Source: Clostridium bowmanii | Lineage (GTDB): Bacteria; Bacillota; Clostridia; Clostridiales; Clostridiaceae | DNA: 32,217 nt | NCBI RefSeq assembly: GCF_018861315.1 | Contig: NZ_JAHLDL010000045.1 | Location: 1 to 32,217 of the forward strand | Direction of reading: 5' to 3' | In this document: one piece after another, positions 15,621 through 25,321 of the stretch | How the letters are laid out: each line of letters begins with the position of its first letter | How positions within the stretch are numbered: the stretch's first letter is position 1 | The notes under the pieces: generated by a model | Told to the model about the DNA's origin: nothing | What the model saw: the letters and a program-made list of their open reading frames with translations, nothing else | The model's database searches: none | Position numbers and translations under genes: made by a program

Positions 15621-17483
15621 ATGTTTTTAATTCCAAGTCCTAATCAATTAGACCTAAAAGAAGGTACCTTGCAGCTTAGGCGAGATACGGAAATAATCCT
15701 AGATTATCAGTGTGATTTCGATGACTTAAATGCTGCTATTTTATTACAGGATGAGATCCAACTGCAATTAGGTTTTAAATTAGTAATTAATAAGACCTTT
15801 GAAAACCATAGTGATAAAATCACAATTAGATTTAATAGAAAAGCCGGTGAAAATGAGTCTTACAAATTAACTATTGGTGGAAATTGCATAGCAATAGATG
15901 CTGCTACTTCAGTAGGTATATTTTATGGAGTACAGACTTTAAGACAAATTATTAGGCAAAATGGTGCGCTACTTCCAAATCTCAAGATAGAAGACAAACC
16001 ATATTTTATTAACAGAGGATTCTATCATGATGTTACAAGAGGAAAGGTACCCACGCTAAAGACACTTATGGAGCTAGTCGACAGAGCATCTTTTTATAAA
16101 ATCAATCAATTACAATTGTATATAGAGCATACCTTTGCCTTTAAGGGTATGAGTGAAATTTGGATGGACAAAGACCCACTAACAGCTGAGGAAATATTAC
16201 TACTAGATCAATATTGTCAAAAGAGACATGTTGAGTTAATACCATCATTGTCTACTTTCGGTCATCTGTATGAGATTCTTAGATCAAAATCTTTCAATGA
16301 GTTATGTGAATTAGAAGACAGCCAGGGTGGTGAATACTCCTTTAGTAATAGAATGGTATCCCACACACTGGATACAACTAATGCTGGTAGCATAAAACTA
16401 GTTGAAAAAATGTTAATGCAATATATTCCTTTATTTACTTCAAACAAATTTAATATAGGTTGTGATGAAACCTTTGACCTAGGTAAGGGTAAATCAAAGG
16501 CCAAGGTGGATAAAGTTGGAGCCGGAATAACCTACGTTGAATTTTTGAACAAGGTAATAGATATAGTTACGAGAAAAGGAAAAAAGGTTATGTTCTGGGG
16601 TGATGTAATTTTACACCATCCAGAGCTTTTAAATATTATAGATAAAAATGCCATATGCCTTAATTGGGACTATAGCGAGAATGTCAAGGAAGATGGGACA
16701 AAGGCAATAGCCTCCACAGGTAGGGAACAGTATGTGTGCCCTGGTGTATGGGGCTGGAATCAATTAGTGAACAAAGTTGATAAAGGCTTTGAAAATATTA
16801 AAAGGATGGTTTCCTATGGTGTTAAGTATGGTGCAACTGGTCTTCTCAATACTGACTGGGGTGATTTTGGGCATATAAATTTTTTAAGTAGTTCTATTCC
16901 TGGTATGGCATTTGGAGCCTCCCTATCATGGAATCCCGAAGGAGATAAGAATTTTGAAAATGTATTTAAGGCCTTGTCCATTATAGAGTATGGTGATGAA
17001 TCACTTCAATTAATATCCCTATTAAATCAATTATCCAAGGAGCAGATTGTAGGCTGGTATGAACTAGTAAATTGGAAGGAAAATTGCAGTGAAATTTCAC
17101 ATCTTAAACAGGATTATAGTAAACTTGATGATAAAAAGATTTTAGCTGGCTATAAACTAGCTTGTAAAATAGAAACTAAATTTACTACCTTATCCAAAGA
17201 TGTACGCATAAATGCCTTTGATCTTCAAGAATTTATTGTTTCTGCAAGAGCAATACAACTTGTAGATAGTTTCTTCCTAAACTTAATGAAGAGTGAGTAT
17301 TGCAGGGATGATTTAGATACACTCTTTACACCAATGGACTTAGCTGAAAATCTAGAAGTATGGTTTTGTGATTTTGCTAAAATTTGGAGATCTAGAAATA
17401 AAGAAAGTGAACTATATAGAATTAGAGAGATTATATCTTATACATGCAGTTACTTGAGGAGCATAAGCTCAGTAGCTTGCTAA
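15621..17483 (+). CDS. Glycoside hydrolase family 20 beta-N-acetylhexosaminidase
   Basis: A 620-residue GH20 enzyme releasing terminal beta-linked GlcNAc or GalNAc. An N-terminal GH20b-type domain (about 1-125) precedes the catalytic barrel (about 128-445). The barrel carries the Asp-Glu pair D282-E283 in NIGCDET, with substrate-shaping aromatics such as W326 (MFWGD) and W349 (LNWDY). GH20 enzymes use the substrate acetamido group as nucleophile, with the Asp orienting it and the Glu as acid. A helical C-terminal part (about 450-620) follows that I do not recognise. There is no signal peptide, so it likely acts in the cytoplasm on imported oligosaccharides. AGGGAG precedes the ATG. It is the only long + strand gene in the left half of the window, alone between its own regulatory gap and a shared terminator. 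Confidence 0.9.
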   Translation: MFLIPSPNQLDLKEGTLQLRRDTEIILDYQCDFDDLNAAILLQDEIQLQLGFKLVINKTFENHSDKITIRFNRKAGENESYKLTIGGNCIAIDAATSVGIFYGVQTLRQIIRQNGALLPNLKIEDKPYFINRGFYHDVTRGKVPTLKTLMELVDRASFYKINQLQLYIEHTFAFKGMSEIWMDKDPLTAEEILLLDQYCQKRHVELIPSLSTFGHLYEILRSKSFNELCELEDSQGGEYSFSNRMVSHTLDTTNAGSIKLVEKMLMQYIPLFTSNKFNIGCDETFDLGKGKSKAKVDKVGAGITYVEFLNKVIDIVTRKGKKVMFWGDVILHHPELLNIIDKNAICLNWDYSENVKEDGTKAIASTGREQYVCPGVWGWNQLVNKVDKGFENIKRMVSYGVKYGATGLLNTDWGDFGHINFLSSSIPGMAFGASLSWNPEGDKNFENVFKALSIIEYGDESLQLISLLNQLSKEQIVGWYELVNWKENCSEISHLKQDYSKLDDKKILAGYKLACKIETKFTTLSKDVRINAFDLQEFIVSARAIQLVDSFFLNLMKSEYCRDDLDTLFTPMDLAENLEVWFCDFAKIWRSRNKESELYRIREIISYTCSYLRSISSVAC

Positions 17484-17513
17484 AAATAACCCTCAACAAT
17501 TATTATCATTAAA

Positions 17514-17550
17514 ATAGCCGATTTCTACATGAACTGTAGAAACCGGCTAT
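17514..17550. terminator. Bidirectional terminator between convergent genes
   Basis: A 16-bp stem with one mismatch, 17514-17529 and 17535-17550, loop TGAAC. It sits between the ends of the GH20 gene (+) and the fused transporter gene (-), so it can serve both. Confidence 0.75.
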
Positions 17551-17577
17551 CTTAATTATAAAATACAATACATAAAA

Positions 17578-19170
17578 CTACTTAATTAATTTATTTTCCA
17601 GCAAGAATTCTTCCGCAACTTTTGCTGGCTCTTCACCAAGTTTATCCACCTTATAATTTAATTCAATCATCTGTTTATTGTCAATCTTTCCACCTAATTT
17701 GTTAATTAAATCTTTAAGCTCTGGATGTTTTTTAAGAGTTTTACTATTAACTATTGGCACCGCATCATAATTTGGGAAGAAATGCTTATCATCTTTTAAA
17801 ACCTTAAGTTTATAAGACTTTAATAATCCTTCTGTCATAAAAGCATCAATAGCATCTACCTTTTTATTAGCTAAAGCTGAATACCTAAGTCCTCCATCAA
17901 TTGCGCTATCACTTTTAAACTTTAGATTATATACTTTAGTGAGCCCTGGATAACCATCTGCCCTATTACAAAATTCTAAGGTAGCACCGAGTTTTAGCTG
18001 GTCTCCTACTTTTGCTAAGTCTGAAATAGTCTCTAGATTGTATTTCTTAGCAGTGTCTTGTCTTACAGATAATGTATAACTATCATTAAAACCAAAAGGT
18101 TTTAGCCAAGTAATACCATAGTTTTTAACATAATAATCACTTACAACACTATATGCTTTTTCTGGATCATTAATTGGCTTTTGCTTCATAATACCAACTA
18201 AACTCATTCCAGTATACTCAGGGTACATATCTATTTCACCAGATTTCAATGCAGAATAAGCAAGGCCTGAGCCACCTAGATTTAAATGTGTTTCTACTTT
18301 AATATCTGTATTTTTTTCTATTAATGTTGCTAGCATATTACCTAGTATTATCTGCTCCGAACTATTGTAACAACCTACCACAATTGTGTCCTTTTTTTGA
18401 GTTGCCATGTAGATTCCACTAGCTACTAATATAACAGCTAAACTACCAGCTATTATTTTTTTGGTTTTACTAAATTTATATTTTTTTCTCTTAGATAATT
18501 TAATTGTTCCATCGGCTTTTCTGATTCCTGGAGGTGTTACCCCTCGTTCAATCTTTTCTACAACAGAGTCCATTAGTAGTGCTAGTAGACATGCAGGAAT
18601 TGCTCCAGCTAAAATCATATTATTATCTACCGTTTGCACTCCGGAGAATACCATATATCCAAGTCCGCCTGCACCTATAAAGGCCGCAATTGTCATAAGT
18701 CCCACAGCAGTAACTGCTGATATTCTTATACCAGTCATAATTACTGGAAAGGCAAGTGGCAATTGAACTAATTTAAGTACTTGTTTATTTGTCATGCCCA
18801 TTCCTTTAGATGACTCGATTACATCTGGATTTATATTCATAAGTCCAGTATAAGTATTTTTTATAATAGGAAGTAGTGAATATAAGAACACCATAAGGAT
18901 TGCTGGTGTACTACCTATTCCAAGTATTGGTATTAAAAACCCTAATAGTGCTAAACTTGGTACTGCTTGTATTAAGTTTGCAAAACCTATAACGGGTCCC
19001 GACATTTTTTTGTATCTAGATATTAAAATACCTAGTGGAATACCAACAATTATTGCTAAAACTACAGCAAATACCGTTAACTCAATATGCTGCAACGTTA
19101 AATTTATTATCTCACTCTGCCTTGAAACTACAAAGTCTTTAAAACTTACTATTGAATTTATTATACCCAT
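17578..19170 (-). CDS. Fused permease/substrate-binding protein of an OpuC/OpuF-type ABC transporter
   Basis: A 530-residue fusion. Residues about 20-212 are an OpuCB/ProW-type permease with the inner-membrane loop motif near 119-138. A further membrane segment at about 239-256 links to an OpuAC-type binding domain (about 261-530) with NSSEQIILG and MYPEYTG (315-321). The binding domain would face outside. OpuF of Bacillus is such a fusion and imports glycine betaine and other compatible solutes. EgtU of streptococci has the same layout and imports ergothioneine, so the substrate is open. Its start overlaps the ATPase stop by one base (TAATG), indicating coupled translation. Confidence 0.9.
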   Translation of the reverse strand: MGIINSIVSFKDFVVSRQSEIINLTLQHIELTVFAVVLAIIVGIPLGILISRYKKMSGPVIGFANLIQAVPSLALLGFLIPILGIGSTPAILMVFLYSLLPIIKNTYTGLMNINPDVIESSKGMGMTNKQVLKLVQLPLAFPVIMTGIRISAVTAVGLMTIAAFIGAGGLGYMVFSGVQTVDNNMILAGAIPACLLALLMDSVVEKIERGVTPPGIRKADGTIKLSKRKKYKFSKTKKIIAGSLAVILVASGIYMATQKKDTIVVGCYNSSEQIILGNMLATLIEKNTDIKVETHLNLGGSGLAYSALKSGEIDMYPEYTGMSLVGIMKQKPINDPEKAYSVVSDYYVKNYGITWLKPFGFNDSYTLSVRQDTAKKYNLETISDLAKVGDQLKLGATLEFCNRADGYPGLTKVYNLKFKSDSAIDGGLRYSALANKKVDAIDAFMTEGLLKSYKLKVLKDDKHFFPNYDAVPIVNSKTLKKHPELKDLINKLGGKIDNKQMIELNYKVDKLGEEPAKVAEEFLLENKLIK

Positions 19171-20297
19171 TAACCCTCATCCTCCTGATCAATATACTGG
19201 TTGCTTAAAACTATTAATAAGCTACTTTCAGTAATTAATCCAACTAATTTAGAACTATCATCCACAACTGGTACATATCCAATTTTAAGTTCATTCATTA
19301 GATTTAGTATATCTACTAAAGAGTCATTTAAATTGACGGTTTTAATTTCGCGTCCCATAATAGTATCTATCTTTAGTGAACCTGTGTAGTTTCTTATAAT
19401 ATCTTTTATTGTGACAATTCCTTCTAGTTTATTTTCTCTATTAACAACTAATAAACTATCTACACTATTGGACTTCATTATTTCTAAAGCTTGAAGTACA
19501 GTTCTACTACCTATAGTTTTAATTGGATCTGTAATCATGATATCTTTAGCTTTTATAAACCCTGGTTGCTGCCATATTCTATTTTTTCCTATAAATTCTT
19601 CAACAAAATCATCCGCTGGATTATTTAAAATTTCTTCTGGAGTATCAAACTGAATAATATTTCCGTCCTTCATAATACAAATTCTATCACCAAGCTTAAG
19701 TGCTTCATCCATATCATGAGTTACAAAAATTATTGTTTTTTTAAACTCTTGTTGAAGATTAAATAGTTCATCTTGAAGCTGATTTCTTGTAATTGGATCT
19801 AGTGCACTAAAAGGTTCATCCATAAGAATTATATCAGGATTTGTTGCAAAGGCTCTTGCCACTCCAATTCTTTGCTGCTGACCTCCACTAAGTTCACATG
19901 GATATCTGTCTATGTACTTCTCTGGTTCCATTCCTACCATGTTCAAAAGTTCTATTGTTCGATCATATATCTTCTTTTCCGGCCATTGTTCTAATTTTGG
20001 TATTATTCCAACATTCTCGCCTACAGTCATATGTGGTAAAAGTCCAGTTTGCTGTATGACATACCCCATATTCCGTCTAAGCTTAATGGTATCTTCCTTT
20101 AGTATATCATTGCCCTCTACGTATATCTTCCCTGAGGTTGGTGAAATTAACTTATTAATCATTTTTAAAGTTGTAGTTTTTCCACAACCACTTTGTCCTA
20201 CTATAACTACAAATTCTCCCTTATTTACAGTAAAACTGATATCCTTAATCACGGTTTGGTTTTTAAAAACCTTGTGTATATTCTTAAACTCTAACAT
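19170..20297 (-). CDS. Osmoprotectant-type ABC transporter ATPase with CBS domains
   Basis: A 375-residue ATPase of the OpuCA/ProV group. Walker A GQSGCGKTT (34-42), signature LSGGQQQR, Walker B IILMDEP and the H-loop FVTHD are all present. Two CBS domains (about 245-370) follow, which in this group sense ionic strength or nucleotides and switch transport. I start it at ATG 20297, preceded by GAGGAGAGG; the frame is open to a TTG at 20312, but that overlaps the ribosome site. It is the first gene of a two-gene operon with the fused permease/binding protein. Confidence 0.92.
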   Translation of the reverse strand: MLEFKNIHKVFKNQTVIKDISFTVNKGEFVVIVGQSGCGKTTTLKMINKLISPTSGKIYVEGNDILKEDTIKLRRNMGYVIQQTGLLPHMTVGENVGIIPKLEQWPEKKIYDRTIELLNMVGMEPEKYIDRYPCELSGGQQQRIGVARAFATNPDIILMDEPFSALDPITRNQLQDELFNLQQEFKKTIIFVTHDMDEALKLGDRICIMKDGNIIQFDTPEEILNNPADDFVEEFIGKNRIWQQPGFIKAKDIMITDPIKTIGSRTVLQALEIMKSNSVDSLLVVNRENKLEGIVTIKDIIRNYTGSLKIDTIMGREIKTVNLNDSLVDILNLMNELKIGYVPVVDDSSKLVGLITESSLLIVLSNQYIDQEDEG

Positions 20298-20583
20298 ATT
20301 TCCTCTCCTCAATAAACTAGTAAAAAGTCAGCGAACTCTTATTAATTGTAACTGACACCTATATGTTATCATAGGATTGCTACTTTGCATAACTCCATAA
20401 ACTATGAACAGATGTTGCAGTTCCATATATATTGAGCTATAGACGATATAAGGGTAAAAATGAAACATATGCTAGCTATTGCTTACATTTTGTAGATATA
20501 TAGAGTTTAACTACATAATATGGGTGATAAATAAATATTTTTAATATTATTTACCTAATTAAATTCACTTTAAACCAAAATGC
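20298..20583. other. Leader region of the transporter operon
   Basis: The gap holds the promoter region of the transporter operon; I find no convincing -35/-10 pair and no riboswitch. A short GTCAG/CTGAC pair followed by TTTTT on the minus strand (about 20324-20355) could be a weak attenuator, but the stem is only 5 bp. Confidence 0.35.
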
Positions 20584-20612
20584 AAAAAAACTTCTTACCC
20601 TAAGATAAGAAG
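20584..20612 (-). terminator. Intrinsic terminator after the PpsR-type gene
   Basis: On the minus strand CTTCTTA pairs with TAAGAAG (20591-20612 span), followed directly by TTTTTTT (20590-20584). It lies about 30 bases past the stop. Confidence 0.8.
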
Positions 20613-20642
20613 ATAGACCTATATATTTTGTTATAACTACTA

Positions 20643-21458
20643 CTATTGATTAAAACCTATACTCTTCATAATAATTAAAGCTGTGTCCTCTATAGCTCTT
20701 TTAGTTACATCAATTGTTAAACACCGTGTTCTTTTCATTACTTTTTCTGCATAATCTAACTCATCTAAAATTCTTTGATCATTAGAGTATTGAAAACTTG
20801 AATTAAGCCCATTGAATTTGTCCATTCTATGTTTTCTTATTTCAATAAGCACATAAGGATCTATTTTAAGCCCTATAATCTTCTTTCCTGGAATACTGTA
20901 TAACTCTTCCGGAACTGGTACTTCAGGGACTAGTGGGATATTGATTGCTTTAATCCCTTTATTAGCTAAATACATACATAATGGAGTTTTTGAAGTTCTT
21001 GAAACGCCAATAAGCACTACATCTGCATGTTTTATTCCATTATAATCTCTGCTATCATCATAATGTATAGCATACTCCATAGCTTCTATTCTTTTGTAAT
21101 ACTCCTCATCCATGTTCCATATTGCCCCGGGAATATATTCTGGTTGCATCCCTAATAACTTAGAAGCCAGGCCTATTCCTGGTCCTAACACATTTGATAC
21201 AAGTATCCCTTTTTCAACACATCTTTGAACTAAAAATTCTTTTACATCCACCATAATTATAGTGGAAATAACCATTGCTTTGGAATTAGTGTCTATTTTA
21301 CTAATAAAATTATTAACATCCTCAGCTGTTTTAATGTGTGGTATTTTTTTTACTATTACACTGTCTGGAAACTGACTTGCTACTGATTTAGCTACAAGTT
21401 CCGCTGTTTCGCCTATAGAATCTGATACTGCATATATTGTTAACATTTTTAAACTCAT
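20643..21458 (-). CDS. Pyruvate phosphate dikinase / PEP synthase regulatory protein (PpsR/PDRP family, DUF299)
   Basis: A 271-residue bifunctional kinase/pyrophosphorylase of the DUF299 family, which switches pyruvate phosphate dikinase or PEP synthase off by ADP-dependent Thr phosphorylation and on by Pi-dependent dephosphorylation. Visible signatures are VSDSIGETAE (11-20), the EYAIHYDD segment (128-135) and the P-loop GVSRTSKT (151-158). Length fits the family. I keep ATG 21458, since nothing like a ribosome site precedes the next Met at residue 5. The target enzyme is not in the window. The methyltransferase gene ends 95 bases upstream, so the two may be co-transcribed. Confidence 0.93.
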   Translation of the reverse strand: MSLKMLTIYAVSDSIGETAELVAKSVASQFPDSVIVKKIPHIKTAEDVNNFISKIDTNSKAMVISTIIMVDVKEFLVQRCVEKGILVSNVLGPGIGLASKLLGMQPEYIPGAIWNMDEEYYKRIEAMEYAIHYDDSRDYNGIKHADVVLIGVSRTSKTPLCMYLANKGIKAINIPLVPEVPVPEELYSIPGKKIIGLKIDPYVLIEIRKHRMDKFNGLNSSFQYSNDQRILDELDYAEKVMKRTRCLTIDVTKRAIEDTALIIMKSIGFNQ

Positions 21459-21553
21459 CTACTTTCTTTTATATTTTATCTTTTGCGAATATAATTTTCA
21501 CGACAATTAATATGGTGATCTTTCTAAGATATCTGCTACTTTAAACCACATAT

Positions 21554-22717
21554 TTAAATTAAATTATCTTGTTTTAATAGCTTATATAATGTGGGCTTTA
21601 AATTAAATTGCTCCATTAAAGCTTTAACTTCAATCATTGCACTTTCTTTTTTCTCCACAGATATATTTGCTTTTGAAGCTCTAATCAATATATTTTTAGG
21701 AGAGTGTGATATATCAATAAATTCTAAAAGCTGAGTTTTATACCCTGCGCACTCTAAAAGGTTTGCTCTTACTGAATCCGTCATAAGCGCTGAAACCCTT
21801 TCTTGTACTATTCCATACTTTGTTAAGATAGACAATTCTTCTGTTTTAATTTGGCTATTAAATTCATGTTGGCAACAAGGAACAGAGAAAATCATCTTAG
21901 TATTCCACTTTATAGCATTATACAATGCATAATCAGTAGCTGTATCACAGGCATGCAAGGTAATAACCATATCCACACTATTAGTATATTTGAATCCGTT
22001 TATGTCCCCTATCTCAAAATGTAAGTTTTCATAATTGTATCTTTTGGCTATATCATTACATTTTTTAATTACATCCTCTTTAAGATCTAGTCCTATCATT
22101 TTCACATTAATTTTTTTAATTTTTACAAAATAATAATATAATACAAAGGTTAAGTAGGATTTACCACATCCAAAATCCAATATAGTAAGTTCCTTAAAAT
22201 CATTGTTTGCAATCTCATCATCAATAATTTCAACAAATCTGTTGATTTGTTTATACTTATCATACATTGAATTAACAACTTTACCCTCTTTTGTGAAAAT
22301 GCCTAAATCTATAAGAGGCTCTATTATCATGCCTTCTTTGAGAATATAATTTTTCTCTTTATTATGACCTTTATTAGCGAGCCTTATATTATCACCTTTT
22401 TTCACACCTAAATGAACCTTACCTTTTTTAGATATTTTTAAATCAAAGGTAGCTGTGTTTGACCAAGCATCCACTTGTTTATAATTAGATGATATAGTAT
22501 CAAAAAGTTTTTCTTCTAAACTATCTATGCTTATATTTTCATGGAAAATTTGCTTATCAGTATATTTCTCCATTTGATAATATTGTTTCACATCGTCTTC
22601 TTTTAATACAAATATTATTTTATTAAATTCAACATCATTATTTGCTTTATTACTAACAACTAATTTTATAATTTCTTGTTGTATAATTTCATTAATGGCA
22701 TTCTTTAAGTTTTCCAT
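21554..22717 (-). CDS. Class I SAM-dependent methyltransferase
   Basis: A 387-residue methyltransferase. The N-terminal 170 residues have no clear motif. The Rossmann domain starts with motif I DFGCGKSYL (181-189) and continues with an acidic motif II (GLDLKED, 209-215). LHACDTATD (254-262) and VPCCQHE (279-285) are typical of the Methyltransf_32 group, whose substrates are mostly unknown and may be RNA. A substrate cannot be assigned. The ribosome site is AAGGTG. It lies ahead of the PpsR-type gene with a 95-base gap. Confidence 0.85.
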   Translation of the reverse strand: MENLKNAINEIIQQEIIKLVVSNKANNDVEFNKIIFVLKEDDVKQYYQMEKYTDKQIFHENISIDSLEEKLFDTISSNYKQVDAWSNTATFDLKISKKGKVHLGVKKGDNIRLANKGHNKEKNYILKEGMIIEPLIDLGIFTKEGKVVNSMYDKYKQINRFVEIIDDEIANNDFKELTILDFGCGKSYLTFVLYYYFVKIKKINVKMIGLDLKEDVIKKCNDIAKRYNYENLHFEIGDINGFKYTNSVDMVITLHACDTATDYALYNAIKWNTKMIFSVPCCQHEFNSQIKTEELSILTKYGIVQERVSALMTDSVRANLLECAGYKTQLLEFIDISHSPKNILIRASKANISVEKKESAMIEVKALMEQFNLKPTLYKLLKQDNLI

Positions 22718-22902
22718 TTCAACACACCTTTTTATTTATTTTAAACTTGCTTTTATTTTAACCCTAGTATTACTGTAATTATATCATTAAACATCAAATT
22801 AATTAACTAATTGTAATACATTAAAGGCGCAAATTATTAACTATATTATTTTTCATAACTCTCTCCACTCTCTGGCCTAATTAATTTTACACTTACAACA
22901 AC

Positions 22903-22972
22903 AAAAAAAAGCTGTAAGGAAGTAATGGCTACAATGCTTCCAACATCCGTACCACCATTTTTCATTACAGCT
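22903..22972 (-). terminator. Probable terminator after the GH65 gene
   Basis: On the minus strand AGCTGTAA (22972-22965) pairs with TTACAGCT (22917-22910), which runs into a T-run (22909-22903). An inner GGAAG/CTTCC pair supports the fold. It lies just past the GH65 stop. The loop is long, so it may also be an attenuator. Confidence 0.6.
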
Positions 22973-22980
22973 ATAATCTA

Positions 22981-25272
22981 TTACTTATTAGGTAGAATCC
23001 CAATCTCTATTTTCTGATTACTAACAATTTCGTATAATACATTGTTAATTTTTAAATTAATTGGACAATCACATTGAATTGTTATTTCCGTTTTATCCAC
23101 ACTCATATCCACCTGAATATGAGCTCCTTTATACAAAAAATTAAATTTAAGTCCACTCCACTTTTTAGGGAGCTTCGGTGTAAGGGAAATATAATTTTCT
23201 TTTATTCTCAGACCCGCAAATCCATATACTATTGCCATCCAGGTCCCACCCATATTAGCGGTATGAACCCCATCTTTGGTGTTTCCATGAGTATCATCTA
23301 AATCTAATCTTGCTGTCTCTATAAAATATTCGTATGCTTTATCAAGATATCCTATCTTAGATGCCATAATGCTGTATGCCGCGCAAGATAAAGATGAATC
23401 ATGAGTTGTTATTTTCTCATAATAATCATAGGAATTTTTAATAGTCTGGATATCTGATTCATCTTCCACAAGAAAATGTGCAAGTACTGTATCTGCCTGC
23501 TTTAATACTTGATATCTATAAATAGTTAATGGATGATAATTTAGTAATAGAGGATATTTTTCTTTTGGTGTATTCTCAAAATCCCATACTGCTTTAGATA
23601 AAAAACTATCATCCTGAGCATTTATTTTAAGTTCTTTATCGTAGGGCAAGCACATATTCTCATAGGCCCGTGCAAACTGCTGTATTTCTTCCTCGAGCAA
23701 ACTTATTTTATTACATAAACTATTTAGCATTTGCGGATCCTTGTCTAAGAGTTCATAATATAATTTTGTTGCCCACTTTAAATTATATTTTGCCATAGCA
23801 TTTGTATAGTAATTATTGTTTACTATGGCAGTATATTCATCTGGTCCTGTTACAGCATCAATCTTAAATTCTCCTTTGTGAAAATGCCCTATCTCAATCC
23901 AAATCCTTGCGGTTTCAAAAAGCACCTCTGCTCCACACTCTTTTATAAACTCTATATCTCCTGTCGCTAAATAATATTGTATATAAGAATAGGCTATGTC
24001 GGCGTTAATGTGGTATTGAGCAGTACCCCCTGGAAAATATGCTGAGCACTCCTTACCTATTATAGTTCTCCATGGATAAGCTGCACCCTTTTTATGTCCT
24101 AATTCCCTTGCTCTTTGCCTTGCACTATCCAAAATACTAAAGCGATATTTCAAAAGACCCTTTGCCAATTCCGGCTTACATAGTGTGAAAAAAGGAAGCA
24201 TATAAATTTCAGTATCCCAAAAATAATGTCCTTCGTAGCCTTCTCCACTTAAGCCCTTTGCTGCTATGTTACTTTTAGAATCTTTCCCCACTGCTTGAAG
24301 AAGTTGAAATAGATTATACCTGAGCCCTAGCTTAAGTTTTTCATCTCCCTGAATATTAATATCTGCCAGACTCCAAAACTCCTTTAAATAATCCCTTTGC
24401 TCATTTAATATTTCTTCAAAAGGTTTACGGCTTAACTTATCTACTATATCTATTCCTTGGCTGACAAGGCTTTTATATCGCCTTGAATCTGTGTATACAT
24501 TATATTTAGTAAAGTTTATTATTTCTTTTCCAGGCTCTGTTTTAAATATAGTTTTTGCTACTTTGTAAGCATTTAAAAGAGAAACATCACAATTAACATT
24601 GCAACTATGCTTTGTTGTAACAGCTACAAGCTTCTTAGAGTTTTTAGTTTCCGATACTATCTGCATTATATCATTTTCTACCACCATAGACACTACAGAT
24701 AGAATGTTAGCATGTCCTGATGACAAACGAGGATCACTTTCATTTGTGAAGTTTGTTACATCTCCATCAATTCCAGATTCTATAATTATTCCTTCATCAA
24801 AATTAACTTTTTCTATTTCATAATTAATAGTGAATAGTTCTAAATATTTTAGTGAAGCGAGTCTTGTTATCTTTATCTTAAGTTCTTTTCCCAGGGGCGA
24901 AACCCACCATATTTCTCTAACATAGCAGCCATCTTCCATGTCAAGATACCTGTTTAGGCTTTTCACAGTTCCCTCAAAAAGAGAAAACTTCTCTCCATCA
25001 ATTATTATACTAACATTTTGTGCATCTGTAATATTTACTATTTTCTGCATCTTTTCTGGAAAAGCATAGGCTTTTTCACCGTATTGTATAGGAACTTCCT
25101 CATAAAACGCATTTATATACGATCCTCTAATTGTTCCATAGTAGTCAGGATATTTTTCTTCAAAGTTTCCTCTAATTCCTATATATCCATTTGAAACATT
25201 AAAAATACTTTCATTTTTCAATAAATCTTCTTCATTTAAACTATTATCGCTAATAATCCATTCGTTTTTCAT
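22981..25272 (-). CDS. Glycoside hydrolase family 65 disaccharide phosphorylase
   Basis: A 763-residue GH65 enzyme: an N-terminal beta-sandwich (about 1-270), a helical linker, the (alpha/alpha)6 barrel (about 310-690) and a small C-terminal beta domain. The general acid is E479 in TGPDEY. Other signatures are GEGYEGHYFWDTEIYMLPFF (343-362), KQAD (591-594) and the phosphate-site segment THDSSLS (623-629). It cleaves an alpha-linked disaccharide with inorganic phosphate to beta-glucose 1-phosphate and a sugar. The family covers maltose, trehalose, kojibiose, nigerose and related phosphorylases, and I cannot tell these apart. It follows the CUT1 permease genes by 49 bases, so the imported sugar is its likely substrate. 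No beta-phosphoglucomutase gene is in the window. AAGGGGAG precedes the ATG; no signal peptide, cytoplasmic. Confidence 0.92.
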   Translation of the reverse strand: MKNEWIISDNSLNEEDLLKNESIFNVSNGYIGIRGNFEEKYPDYYGTIRGSYINAFYEEVPIQYGEKAYAFPEKMQKIVNITDAQNVSIIIDGEKFSLFEGTVKSLNRYLDMEDGCYVREIWWVSPLGKELKIKITRLASLKYLELFTINYEIEKVNFDEGIIIESGIDGDVTNFTNESDPRLSSGHANILSVVSMVVENDIMQIVSETKNSKKLVAVTTKHSCNVNCDVSLLNAYKVAKTIFKTEPGKEIINFTKYNVYTDSRRYKSLVSQGIDIVDKLSRKPFEEILNEQRDYLKEFWSLADINIQGDEKLKLGLRYNLFQLLQAVGKDSKSNIAAKGLSGEGYEGHYFWDTEIYMLPFFTLCKPELAKGLLKYRFSILDSARQRARELGHKKGAAYPWRTIIGKECSAYFPGGTAQYHINADIAYSYIQYYLATGDIEFIKECGAEVLFETARIWIEIGHFHKGEFKIDAVTGPDEYTAIVNNNYYTNAMAKYNLKWATKLYYELLDKDPQMLNSLCNKISLLEEEIQQFARAYENMCLPYDKELKINAQDDSFLSKAVWDFENTPKEKYPLLLNYHPLTIYRYQVLKQADTVLAHFLVEDESDIQTIKNSYDYYEKITTHDSSLSCAAYSIMASKIGYLDKAYEYFIETARLDLDDTHGNTKDGVHTANMGGTWMAIVYGFAGLRIKENYISLTPKLPKKWSGLKFNFLYKGAHIQVDMSVDKTEITIQCDCPINLKINNVLYEIVSNQKIEIGILPNK

Positions 25273-25321
25273 AATGTCTACTCCCCTTATGAGTTATTCA
25301 TAAAATAGTTATAAGTCTGAA

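Noticed and set aside
19912-20355. 147-codon + strand frame over the ATPase gene
   Set aside because: Antisense to intact Walker and signature motifs.
20324-20355. Attenuator or riboswitch before the transporter operon
   Set aside because: Only a 5-bp stem precedes the T-run and no known riboswitch core is visible.
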